64,000 nt of DNA from an uncultured Solirubrobacterales bacterium (GTDB lineage Bacteria > Actinomycetota > Thermoleophilia > Solirubrobacterales > JACPNS01), in contig CAKZMQ010000023.1 in assembly GCA_937128795.1 (NCBI GenBank), positions 1 through 64,000 of the forward strand, read 5' to 3'. Below, in pieces: positions 16,647-23,944 of this stretch. Each line of letters begins with the position of its first letter. The first letter of the stretch is position 1. A model generated the notes under the pieces. That model did no database searches. It was not told where the DNA came from and worked only from the letters and a program-made list of their open reading frames with translations. The position numbers were made by a program, and so were the translations under genes.

Positions 16647-16808
16647 CTATCGGGCGTCGCTGCGGTCGACGATCCAGTCGTAGCGGTCCTTCCAGTCGTG
16701 CGCCATCAAAAGGCCGCCCGCAACTGCAAGAACTGCGCCGGTGAATCCATGGTGCAGTCTCCAACCTGCAACCCATACCCGCTGGTGTTCTCTATCCCAA
16801 TTGATCAT
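16647..16808 (-). CDS. small protein of 53 residues with His-rich membrane helix
   Basis: An ATG at 16808 with an upstream purine-rich AGAAGGGA opens 53 codons that stop at 16647. The product begins MINWDREHQRVWVAGWRLHH and continues into the hydrophobic segment GFTGAVLAVAGGLLMA, then HDWKDRYDWIVDRSDAR. The pattern (amphipathic Trp/His-rich start, one Gly/Ala helix, charged tail) looks like a designed small membrane protein and not random reading. It is too short for usual gene-calling cut-offs. I cannot name a family. It faces the gene at 16308 and has a long inverted repeat 54-99 bases upstream of its start. Confidence 0.6.
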   Translation of the reverse strand: MINWDREHQRVWVAGWRLHHGFTGAVLAVAGGLLMAHDWKDRYDWIVDRSDAR

Positions 16809-16861
16809 CTGCCCGGTCCCTTCTCACGGTCACGCTTCCTCACAGTCTCGGAGCAACTGTT

Positions 16862-16907
16862 CCGCGTGAGATGCGTGTGATGCTTCATATATCGGCATCT
16901 CACGCGG
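16862..16907. repeat. 13-bp perfect inverted repeat, 20-base spacer
   Basis: CCGCGTGAGATGC (16862-16874) and GCATCTCACGCGG (16895-16907) are exact reverse complements. No T-run follows on either strand, so it is not an ordinary terminator. It lies upstream of the 53-residue gene and downstream of nothing on the plus strand. An operator or a leader hairpin is possible. Confidence 0.7.
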
Positions 16908-16955
16908 CCGTGATTAGGTCTTCACAGAAGATCAATAATTCCCGCTACCGAAAAA

Positions 16956-17041
16956 TTCGGCACTGATTTCGGCACTGATTTCAGCGCAGCTTTCGGCCCA
17001 GCTAGCAGCGGCCCAGCTAGCAGCGGCCCAACTAACACAGC
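16956..17041. repeat. short tandem repeats beside the sigma-factor gene
   Basis: TTCGGCACTGAT occurs twice in tandem (16956-16967 and 16968-16979). Fifteen bases later GGCCCAGCTAGCAGC occurs twice (16995-17009 and 17010-17024), followed by a degraded third copy (17025-17041). The block fills the space downstream of the sigma-factor stop at 17064. Slippage-prone DNA is the simplest explanation. Confidence 0.8.
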
Positions 17042-17063
17042 GGCACAGCTCGACGAGTAACCG

Positions 17064-18599
17064 TCAGGGGCCGGTAGGACCGGTCGATCCAGTGGGACCG
17101 ACGTCAGCCGGTGGGGCGGCCGGATCGGTCACAGGCGGCGTCACGGGCGGCGCGACGGGCTCAGTAACGGGCGGTGCGACGGGCGCAGGAGGAGGTGAGA
17201 CTACAGGTGGGGCGGCCACTGGTGGCGCCGTCGGCATTCCCGGACCCTCGGTGACAGACGTCGGGCCGCTGATCGTCGGCTTGTCGTCGTCGAGCACGAC
17301 ATTGGTGGTCTCCTTGTCGATCACCGGCTTACCGCCAGCTGTCGGCGGGGCGACGGCGGGGGTCGTTGAAGCCGGATCGGGCACTGACACCGGAGCGGTC
17401 GGCTCCACCGGAGCAACTTCGGGTATCGCCGGCTCTGCCGGCGGGAGGTCGCCTGCGACGGCACCGCCCGTCTGGCTGCTGGCCTTTGGTGAAGGTGTGG
17501 ATGCTGCGATCGCCGGGCGGTTGTCGACCTTCGCGGGCGTGGTGTCCTGTTTGGCGACCTGTGCAACGCCACCGGTCACGATCGCCGCTGCGACCAATCC
17601 CGTGCCGACCTTGGCAGCGACTGCGCTGACGCCGGCAGCTGCGCCTGCGGCAGCGCCACCGCCAGCAGCTGCGCCACCTGCGGCCGCGGCCGCTGCGGCA
17701 CCGCCACCAACACCGACGCCGGCGGCAGATCCGCCAACGACGGTCCCGCCGGCGGCTGTCGAGCCTGCGTAGCCTGCGCCGCCGAAAAGCTTCAGCGCCA
17801 AGAGGCCCTTGAATGCGGCAAACGCACCGACCGGTCCGAGCATTGCCAGTTTGCGGTTGGTGGTGGAAAGTTCCTTCTTGAAGGCCCGGCAACGCTCGCA
17901 GTCGGCGACGTGACGGCGGGCGGGCGACGAAAGCTTTTGTAGGCCCTCGGCAACAGCGCCGAGTTCGAGACGCACCTCGTCGCAGGAAAGGCGGCGAGAT
18001 TCGGCCGCCTCGGCGAGCGAGACGCGGGCGCGTACGAGCAGCGACTTGACGCTCGGGATTGAAGTGTCCATCGTCTCGGCGATCTGGTCGTACGAGAGGT
18101 CTCCCATTTCGCGCAGCATCAATGCGGTGCGTTGCGTCTCCGGCAGATTCTTGACATCGTCGACCAAGTCTTCGAGGTCGAGCTTGTCGTGCACGCGGTC
18201 GGCAGTGGCAACTGCCGCGCCACCCTCGAAAATGTCCATCGAGTCGACGCCGGTCGGGCGTGGACGACGAAGGTGGTTGAGCGAACGGTTGCGCGCGATT
18301 CGGTAGAGCCACGGGCGAACGTTCAGCGGACGGTCGTCGGCGCGCATTGCGCGGTAGGCCGAAACGAACACTTCCTGCAGGATGTCCTCGGCGTCCTCGG
18401 TCGACCCGACCATGTGCCGGCTGAACGCCAGTAGACGAACGCGATAGCGCGCGATCAGCGTCTCGAACGCGGCCTCGTTTCCACGACGCGTGAGCGCAAC
18501 GAGGCGCTCATCTGACTGCAGGCGCAGAAAACCCGCCCGCGGATCTGTCAGCAGGGTCGGGGATTGCGAACCGGGTTCACGAAGTACGGAAGCTTCCAT
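17064..18599 (-). CDS. ECF sigma factor fused to zinc anti-sigma-like domain, membrane segment and Pro-rich tail
   Basis: A 511-residue composite. Residues about 30-110 are sigma region 2 (FSRHMVGSTEDAEDILQEVF, RPWLYRIARNRSLNHLRR). Residues about 145-200 are region 4 (LPETQRTALMLREMGDLSYD, then SIPSVKSLLVRARVSL). Residues 206-245 carry an anti-sigma zinc-finger-like pattern with C206 and H230-x3-C234-x2-C237. A long Ala/Gly-rich hydrophobic region (about 255-350) contains one or more possible membrane spans. The last 160 residues are Pro/Thr/Val-rich, end in [11 protein letters not shown], and should be exported if the span is real. Sigma and anti-sigma functions are normally separate proteins, so this looks like a membrane-tethered, self-inhibited sigma factor (inference). 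Start ATG 18599. Confidence 0.9.
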   Translation of the reverse strand: MEASVLREPGSQSPTLLTDPRAGFLRLQSDERLVALTRRGNEAAFETLIARYRVRLLAFSRHMVGSTEDAEDILQEVFVSAYRAMRADDRPLNVRPWLYRIARNRSLNHLRRPRPTGVDSMDIFEGGAAVATADRVHDKLDLEDLVDDVKNLPETQRTALMLREMGDLSYDQIAETMDTSIPSVKSLLVRARVSLAEAAESRRLSCDEVRLELGAVAEGLQKLSSPARRHVADCERCRAFKKELSTTNRKLAMLGPVGAFAAFKGLLALKLFGGAGYAGSTAAGGTVVGGSAAGVGVGGGAAAAAAAGGAAAGGGAAAGAAAGVSAVAAKVGTGLVAAAIVTGGVAQVAKQDTTPAKVDNRPAIAASTPSPKASSQTGGAVAGDLPPAEPAIPEVAPVEPTAPVSVPDPASTTPAVAPPTAGGKPVIDKETTNVVLDDDKPTISGPTSVTEGPGMPTAPPVAAPPVVSPPPAPVAPPVTEPVAPPVTPPVTDPAAPPADVGPTGSTGPTGP

Positions 18600-18772
18600 A
18601 TATAAGTTCTATCGACAGAAACACGGCTTTGTAAACAAAGTTCCGGTCGAAAACACGCAACTGCACGACCACCGAAACATTGTCTTAACAAACGAAAGAC
18701 CGCGTGTACTCAGGCTAACCGAAGACCACTCAAACCGTGGCATCACCGGCGATCAAGGTATGTTCAGCGCGA

Positions 18773-18856
18773 GCCTGGGTGGCGGAATCGGTAGACGCGG
18801 CTGACTTAAAATCGGCTGCCCGAGAGGGCGTGTGGGTTCAAGTCCCACCCCGGGCA
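18773..18856 (+). tRNA. tRNA-Leu (TAA)
   Basis: An 84-base class II tRNA. The acceptor stem is GCCTGGG/CCCGGGC with one T-G pair. The anticodon loop CTTAAAA gives TAA. A long variable arm (TGCCCGAGAGGGCGT) precedes the T-arm GTGGGTTCAAGTCCCAC. CCA is not encoded. The structured tandem element starts about 12 bases downstream. Confidence 0.97.
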
Positions 18857-18867
18857 TGTATCTAAAT

Positions 18868-19043
18868 TTTTTGGGCGAGCTCGCCTCGCCCAAAGTCCCG
18901 CAGGTTGAGGGGTCGGCGACGGTAACCGCCGCCGACCGTGGTCGGGCAGGCTGTTCTGATTGGTCGGACGAGCTTGCCTCGTCCGACGCCCCGCAGGTGG
19001 AGGGATCCGTGACGGGGACCGTCACGGATCGTGGTCGGGCAGG
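18868..19043 (+). ncRNA. tandem two-hairpin element with covarying stems (new candidate structured RNA)
   Basis: Two copies lie exactly 93 bases apart with no indels (18868-18950 and 18961-19043). Each has hairpin A (arms 18870-18879/18885-18894 and 18963-18972/18978-18987; loop CTYGC). A linker CCCGCAGGTKGAGG follows. Hairpin B comes next (18911-18922/18926-18937 and 19004-19015/19019-19030; loop TAA or GGA). The copies end with the conserved CGTGGTCGGGCAGG. Of 19 differences, 12 form six compensatory pairs, three in each hairpin. One further change turns an A-C mismatch into A-T, and the others fall in loops, linkers or the edge. CCCG and CGGG in the two linkers could pair around hairpin B. 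No T-run follows. Leader of the downstream R2lox-SCP2 gene, or part of a tRNA-Leu transcript, are the two obvious settings. The strand is assumed from the neighbours. Confidence 0.65.
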
Positions 19044-19086
19044 TGGATTGCCTGACGATGGTGTCGATGCATATAAACTGGCGGCT

Positions 19087-19122
19087 GGCGTGAAGTTCAA
19101 TAACGGCGTGAAGTTAAATAAC
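19087..19122 (+). repeat. exact tandem 18-bp repeat at the ribosome-binding region
   Basis: GGCGTGAAGTTCAATAAC (19087-19104) is followed immediately by GGCGTGAAGTTAAATAAC (19105-19122), 17 of 18 identical. The Shine-Dalgarno AGGGAG (19123-19128) and the ATG at 19139 come straight after. The position suits a protein- or RNA-binding site affecting translation of the diiron gene. Confidence 0.75.
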
Positions 19123-19138
19123 AGGGAGTACCTGCTGT

Positions 19139-20440
19139 ATGACACCGATTGCGATTTCTGAACCTGGCAAGCCGCAGCTCGCTGCCGACCAGATCGATTA
19201 CGTCGATCTCTATCGGCGTTGGGAGGCCGGCAACTGGTCGGCGATGGATCTCGACTTCACGCAGGACAAGGTCGACTGGAATGAGACCTTCGACGAATTC
19301 ATGCGCAAGGCGGCCCGTTGGAACTATTCGCTGTTCTTCTTCGGCGAGGATGAGGTGGCCGATCAGCTTTCACCTTTCATCGATGCCGCCCCGCTCGAGG
19401 AGCAGAAGTATTTCCTGACCACACAACAGGTGGACGAGGCACGGCACGCAATCTTCTTTTCCCGTTTCTTCAATGAGGTCATCGGTGTCAATGGCGGCAG
19501 TTACGCGGAGACGTTGCAGTCGGTCGATCAGGATCTGACCTACGGGATAAAGAAAGTCTTTCAGTCGCTCGGTCGCGTAACCGACGAACTCCGCGCGGGC
19601 GACCATTCGAAGGCGAAACTCGCCCAGGCCGTAGCGCTGTATCACTTCATCGTCGAGGGCACACTCGCCCAAACCGGCCAGCACTTCATCGCCGACTACC
19701 TCAACAAGATGGATGTTTTGCCCGGATTCCGCAGCGGCATGGAGAACGTCGAAAAGGACGAGCAGCGCCACATCGCGTTTGGCGTGAAGCTGCTCGCAGA
19801 CCTCAATCGTCAGGACCCGGAGGTCAAGCCGGCCGTGCGCGAGATATTCGGCGAGGTCATGCCCCACACGGTCGGCGTGTTTCGCCCGCCGAACGACGAC
19901 GAGCGGTACGTCGAAGTCTTCGGTGAGACGCTGATCAATGTTGCCACCACTGGACAGCGCCAACTCGACATGCGACTTGCGGCGGCGGGATTCGAGTCGA
20001 CCGGTCCGGACGGCGTTCTTCCGTTCCTTGACCCCGAGGTCTCGCACGAGACGCGAGCAGAGCGCGCGTTCGTGATGCAGCGCGCCGGCTTCTTCAGCGG
20101 CGGCACCGAGCACGTGAAGAACGACCCGCTCGCGCTTGAGTACTTCTTCGACTTGATCGAGAACTCGGTTCGCGCCGACCACCCGCTGAAAAAGCCGACG
20201 ACGATCCAATGGGACTTCTCCGACGCCGAACCATGGCATCTACGGATCGACAACGGCAGCTCGAAGGCGGCCAAGGGCCTCGTGTCCGGAGCGGACGTCA
20301 CCTTCAAAACCGATCTTCGGACGTGGGTCGGTCTGACCATGGGCGAGGACAAGATCGGCAAAGCGATCTTGTCGCGCAAGCTCAAACCGTCGGGCAAGCT
20401 GCGCACACTTGTTGCTCTGCCCCGCGTGTTCGAGGGCTGA
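19139..20440 (+). CDS. R2lox-like diiron/Mn-Fe oxidase fused to SCP2 domain
   Basis: A 433-residue protein. Residues about 30-320 are a ribonucleotide-reductase-R2-like ferritin fold. It has the ligand pattern of R2-like ligand-binding oxidases: an acidic ligand near Glu70, E100-x2-H103 (DEARHAIFF), Glu173 (HFIVEGTL) and E208-x2-H211 (KDEQRHIAFG). The last 80 residues (TTIQWDFSDAEPWHLRIDNG ... TWVGLTMGEDKIGKAIL) match the SCP2 sterol/lipid-carrier domain. No R1 subunit is nearby, so dNTP synthesis is unlikely. R2lox proteins hold a long-chain fatty acid at the metal site, which makes an attached lipid-binding domain chemically sensible. The substrate is unknown. A Shine-Dalgarno AGGGAG lies 10 bases ahead of the ATG. 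Confidence 0.88.
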   Translation: MTPIAISEPGKPQLAADQIDYVDLYRRWEAGNWSAMDLDFTQDKVDWNETFDEFMRKAARWNYSLFFFGEDEVADQLSPFIDAAPLEEQKYFLTTQQVDEARHAIFFSRFFNEVIGVNGGSYAETLQSVDQDLTYGIKKVFQSLGRVTDELRAGDHSKAKLAQAVALYHFIVEGTLAQTGQHFIADYLNKMDVLPGFRSGMENVEKDEQRHIAFGVKLLADLNRQDPEVKPAVREIFGEVMPHTVGVFRPPNDDERYVEVFGETLINVATTGQRQLDMRLAAAGFESTGPDGVLPFLDPEVSHETRAERAFVMQRAGFFSGGTEHVKNDPLALEYFFDLIENSVRADHPLKKPTTIQWDFSDAEPWHLRIDNGSSKAAKGLVSGADVTFKTDLRTWVGLTMGEDKIGKAILSRKLKPSGKLRTLVALPRVFEG

Positions 20441-20526
20441 AACAGGCAGGCTTTAAGTGCCAGCTTGATTTGCTGGTTGCATGCCGCACCTTCTGGGCAC
20501 AACAGCGGTTAACGTCTCAGAGTCTG

Positions 20527-22068
20527 ATGCTGCTCGCCCCGAACAGCGACATCCGCGTACGCCCTCGGCCGCATTCTCGGCTGCGCGTTCGCCTGCTCGC
20601 ATTCGCCGTCGCAAGCATCGCGGCATTCGCGATCGCTGCAGCGCATGCGCAAAATGGATCGGCGGCCTTCCAATGGGAGGGCACGGCTGTCGCCGCAGTG
20701 AATCCGGGGATGATCGCCACCGACGGCGCCGGGCGGATCTACGTGCCCCTGCGCCATGGGGGCGTCGTGCAGGTCTACGACAACGCGCGCAACGGACATC
20801 GGCCGCTGACCAACTTCGGTAGTGGATTGATTCAGGATCCTGTCTCGGTCACGGTGGACATCCGCGGCAACACCTACGTTGCGGATGCCGGTCGCAACGT
20901 GGTCTTGTTGTTCGGGCCCTACATATCGGGCTCCAGCTATTTGGGCACAGTCGGCGGACCGGGCACGGCGCTCGGGCAATTCGGCGGGCCGCGCCAAATC
21001 GCAAACGACAACGATCCGCGCATCTATGTTGCCGAGGCGTTGAATGGTCGAGTTCAGGCACTTGCCCCGGCTCGCGGCTCGGCGACGAACCTCTTCGCCT
21101 TCGGCGTGGCCTACCCAGGACCATTCGGCGTCGCCAGCGGCGTTGCCGTCGACGCGCGCTCAAACTTCATCGTCTCCAGCGAAACGCCGGGAACCAGCCT
21201 GCGGTACTTCGACAGCCGCGGAGGTTTCGTTGGAGGGATCGGTACGCCGGGTGCGGCGCCAGGACAGTTCAACGGCCCCCGCGGGCTGGCGACCGATCCG
21301 ATCGGCCGACTGCTGGTTGCTGATACCGGCAACCACCGCGTCAGCTTCTTCAACACCTTTGCCGGCGGGTTCGGCTTTCTCGGGCAGATCGGATCTGCGG
21401 GCGCCGGCGTAGGCAACTTCAACGCTCCCGGTTCATTGGCGACTGCACCGGGCGCGCTGCTCTATGTCGCCGACAACGGAAACCAGCGAGTTGTACGGCT
21501 GCGTTACGACGATGCCGACCGCGACGGAGCGATCGATGCCACGGACGGCTGCCCGGGCATATTCAATCCGAATCAGACCGACCGCGACGGCGATCGTCGC
21601 GGCGACGATTGCGACGACGACATCGACGGCGACGGCATCGGCAACCCGGCGGACGCCTGTCCCTTCACCAAACCGTTCGACGACCGCAACAGTGACGGTT
21701 GCCAAGACCCGACCACCAGCTCCGTCAAGCCCAAATCAAAGAAAAAGGTCAAGCGCTCTCGCGGACTGAAAATCAGCGGTCGGGCTTATGCGGACCGGCT
21801 CGGCGTCGCACGTGTGCTTGTCGCGGTCGGTCGACGCGAAGCACGCAAATGCAGCTGGTACAGCGTCAAGCGCAAGCGATTCCTCCGTGGTTCGTGCAAG
21901 CGGCCGCGCTACTCGCGTGCCCGGGGAACGAGACGGTGGCGTATGAAGATTTCGGCCAAGTCGGTTCGTCCTGGCAGGTATCGCATCTACACGAAGGCCG
22001 TCCAGAAGCGTTCGCGGCTCGTCGAGAAGTCGACTCGTGCTCGCTCGACGATTCGCGTCGTTAGGTGA
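20527..22068 (+). CDS. secreted NHL-repeat protein with thrombospondin type 3 calcium repeats
   Basis: A 513-residue exported protein. A long Arg-rich n-region leads into LLAFAVASIAAFAIAAAHAQ as signal peptide. Residues about 50-340 are NHL beta-propeller repeats (GPRGLATDPIGRLLVADTGN, and four similar blocks). Residues about 345-400 carry Asp-rich type 3 repeats (DADRDGAIDATDGCPG, DIDGDGIGNPADACP) that should bind calcium. The last 110 residues are very basic (KSKKKVKRSRGLKISGRAY ... SARSTIRVVR-like) and may hold the protein on the cell wall. The frame is open upstream into the R2lox gene. ATG 20527 is chosen because it places the signal peptide at the N-terminus. Confidence 0.85.
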   Translation: MLLAPNSDIRVRPRPHSRLRVRLLAFAVASIAAFAIAAAHAQNGSAAFQWEGTAVAAVNPGMIATDGAGRIYVPLRHGGVVQVYDNARNGHRPLTNFGSGLIQDPVSVTVDIRGNTYVADAGRNVVLLFGPYISGSSYLGTVGGPGTALGQFGGPRQIANDNDPRIYVAEALNGRVQALAPARGSATNLFAFGVAYPGPFGVASGVAVDARSNFIVSSETPGTSLRYFDSRGGFVGGIGTPGAAPGQFNGPRGLATDPIGRLLVADTGNHRVSFFNTFAGGFGFLGQIGSAGAGVGNFNAPGSLATAPGALLYVADNGNQRVVRLRYDDADRDGAIDATDGCPGIFNPNQTDRDGDRRGDDCDDDIDGDGIGNPADACPFTKPFDDRNSDGCQDPTTSSVKPKSKKKVKRSRGLKISGRAYADRLGVARVLVAVGRREARKCSWYSVKRKRFLRGSCKRPRYSRARGTRRWRMKISAKSVRPGRYRIYTKAVQKRSRLVEKSTRARSTIRVVR

Positions 22069-22114
22069 CCACGATCACGTAAACAAAGGGCGATCGATAT
22101 GTATACTCGCCGCA

Positions 22115-22330
22115 AACTTGCCGCCTAACTCGTCGCATTCCTGATGCGGCGGGGCGGGGGAACCACTGTTCGGAATCGACATGCCAGTCGCTTTCCGGGC
22201 CGGGGCGAATCGGCCACCGGAGCTGTTGAAGGATCGAATCCGATCTCGGATTTCAGATCAGAACAGCATTCACCGGCCGTAGCGCAGCTCTTTCAGCGCG
22301 AGCCCTTCAGCTAACCCCGCAGGCCTTTCA
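22115..22330 (+). promoter_or_regulatory. c-di-AMP riboswitch (ydaO-yuaA type)
   Basis: The leader contains the conserved blocks of the actinobacterial form in order. GCCGCCTAACTC lies at about 22120-22131, followed by a variable stem. GCGGGGGAACCACTGTTC comes next at about 22154-22171, then CCGGGGCGAATCGG at about 22200. Last are TTCAGCTAACCCCGCAGGC at 22306-22324. These match ydaO leaders found upstream of cell-wall hydrolase genes in Streptomyces and relatives. In that class ligand binding turns expression off. The next gene, an RlpA-like exported protein, starts about 120 bases later. Confidence 0.9.
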
Positions 22331-22446
22331 GGCAGCGCTGCCGCTCAGGCAACTCGGCCCGTTCGGAAGAGACGCAAGTAGCAGTTCCCAGATGCAAGGC
22401 AGTAGTCAATTGCGAAGCACAAGTTTCGCGCAGTACCCAATTTTCA

Positions 22447-23118
22447 GTGCCGACTCGGAAACGCACATCAATCCCCGCAACGCTCTGCACCGTCGTGACG
22501 GTGACGATGCTGCTTGCGTTGGCACCGACCGCGCTCGCGGACACCGCGACGCCGAGGGGCGGCGCGATCTTCAGCCAGCAGACCTTGAACGCTCCCAAAG
22601 GTGCGTTCGCAGGCAAGTCGACCACGCTGAATGGGCACGTCGAGTCCGGAGTTGGCCGCTACTCGATCAGCGCAAAGATCGGCAGGGCCGACTGGCTCCC
22701 GGTCACGCAGGTGACCGCCGACGCCAACGGCGACTTCTCATTTGTCTGGAAGGCGCGAAAGCCGGGCCGCTACAACTTCCGCATCACTCCCGTGGGCAAC
22801 GCCAGCGCTTCGCAAGTCGAGGCCACAGGTGCCGTTCATGTGTACCGCAAGCAGAAGACCACTTGGTACGGCCCCGGTTTCTACGGCAAGCGCACCGCCT
22901 GCGGTAAGAAGTTGACCAAGCGGACGATCGGCGTCGCCCACCGCAAACTCAAGTGCGGCACAAAGGTTGAGTTTTTCCACAAAGGGAAGAAGATCGTCGT
23001 GCCCGTCATCGACCGCGGACCGTTCGTTCGCGGTGTTCGTTGGGATCTGACATTTGCAGCTATGAAACGTTTGGGTAGCTCAGAGACGATCGTGCCCGGC
23101 GTGCTTCCACTCCGTTAG
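22447..23118 (+). CDS. secreted RlpA-like double-psi beta-barrel protein
   Basis: A 223-residue exported protein with a GTG start. The signal peptide region is ATLCTVVTVTMLLALAPTALAD. A middle Ig-like/beta region of about 90 residues is followed by the RlpA-like barrel (TTWYGPGFYGKRTACGKKLT, HRKLKCGTKVEFFHKGKKIV, PVIDRGPFVRGVRWDLTFAA). The barrel has the conserved Asp-Arg-Gly-Pro and the acidic residue in RWDLT. RlpA-like domains are lytic or peptidoglycan-binding. Placement behind a c-di-AMP riboswitch fits a cell-wall remodelling enzyme whose level follows turgor signalling. Confidence 0.9.
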   Translation: MPTRKRTSIPATLCTVVTVTMLLALAPTALADTATPRGGAIFSQQTLNAPKGAFAGKSTTLNGHVESGVGRYSISAKIGRADWLPVTQVTADANGDFSFVWKARKPGRYNFRITPVGNASASQVEATGAVHVYRKQKTTWYGPGFYGKRTACGKKLTKRTIGVAHRKLKCGTKVEFFHKGKKIVVPVIDRGPFVRGVRWDLTFAAMKRLGSSETIVPGVLPLR

Positions 23119-23258
23119 TGTGTTCGTCTGGATGCGCTAACTCGCGCTACCTTTGGGTGTCCCCTTACCAGCGAGTAACATGCGACGGATTCGCAATTAG
23201 CTCGCCCGTTCAGGGGATCGTCCCTACCGAGCCCACATAACGAAATAGGTTCTACGAG

Positions 23259-23891
23259 ATGCCAGTTGCCCAGAATGCCATTTCTTTCCTGATAATCGAC
23301 GACCACCCCGTTCTGCGCCAGGGGATCGTCAGTGTTCTCAAGAGCGAGTTCGGCGGTTCGACCGTCGCCGAAGCCAGCGATTACGACGAGGCCGTCGAGA
23401 TTGCCGCCAAGGACATGCCGGAAGTCGTGATCGCAGATCCCAATCTCGGCGATGTCGATGCGACCACCGCGATCAACAAATTGCGCCGCGGAATAGGTGT
23501 GCCGATCGTCGTGTTTGCCGCGAACGGCAACATGCGCGTCCTCGCACAGTCACTGAAGGCCGGTGCCCGTGCGTGCGTGCGCAAGGACTCCTCGGCAACC
23601 GTGCTGGGTGAGGCGATCGAGGCCGCAAAGGCGGGCCACTTCTACATCGATCCGGCACTCGCCGACGATGCAGACCTCGACAACGTCGACAGTGACCTCA
23701 CGCTGACCGACCGTCAGCGTCAGATCCTGCAGATGTTCGCCGACGGTTTCCACACGGAAAAGGTCGCTACGACGCTGGGCCTGTCGACCGAGACGATTCG
23801 TACGCACACAAAGCGGATCCTCGCCAAGCTCAATGCCAACACCCGCACACACGCGGTTGCGATCGCGGTGCGGGCACAGATCCTGGACTAG
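23259..23891 (+). CDS. NarL/FixJ-type response regulator, orphan
   Basis: A 210-residue two-domain regulator. The receiver domain has the acidic pair D14-D15 (LIIDDHPVLRQG), phosphoacceptor Asp60 (VVIADPNLGD) and Lys109. The C-terminal LuxR-type helix-turn-helix (LTLTDRQRQILQMFADGFHT ... STETIRTHTKRILAKLNA) binds DNA. No histidine kinase is adjacent, so the partner is unknown. The sequence after the phosphoacceptor is PNLGD where M-P is usual, a mild departure. The start is at ATG 23259, with no strong Shine-Dalgarno. Confidence 0.92.
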   Translation: MPVAQNAISFLIIDDHPVLRQGIVSVLKSEFGGSTVAEASDYDEAVEIAAKDMPEVVIADPNLGDVDATTAINKLRRGIGVPIVVFAANGNMRVLAQSLKAGARACVRKDSSATVLGEAIEAAKAGHFYIDPALADDADLDNVDSDLTLTDRQRQILQMFADGFHTEKVATTLGLSTETIRTHTKRILAKLNANTRTHAVAIAVRAQILD

Positions 23892-23944
23892 CGTCTCGGC
23901 ACCGGCTTGGAGCAACGAGCCGCATTGAAATCAAGGATTTTTGG

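Noticed and set aside
16995..17041. Tandem repeats considered as a CRISPR or integration site
   Set aside because: Units are contiguous 15-base direct repeats with no spacers, no cas genes and no tRNA or integrase nearby. Replication slippage is sufficient.
18866..18872. T-run after tRNA-Leu considered as an intrinsic terminator
   Set aside because: The T-run precedes hairpin A and no hairpin stands directly before it except the tRNA itself, so termination here is uncertain and not called.
18753..19145. Minus-strand open frame with a 31-residue repeat (PARPRSVTV.., PARPRSAAV..)
   Set aside because: It reads through the complement of tRNA-Leu, and the base changes between copies follow stem pairing, not codon position. 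The repeat is better explained as paired RNA or DNA structure.
20209..20526. N-terminal extension of the NHL-repeat protein into the R2lox gene
   Set aside because: The extension would bury the signal peptide and is the out-of-frame reading of the SCP2 domain. The ATG at 20527 is adequate.
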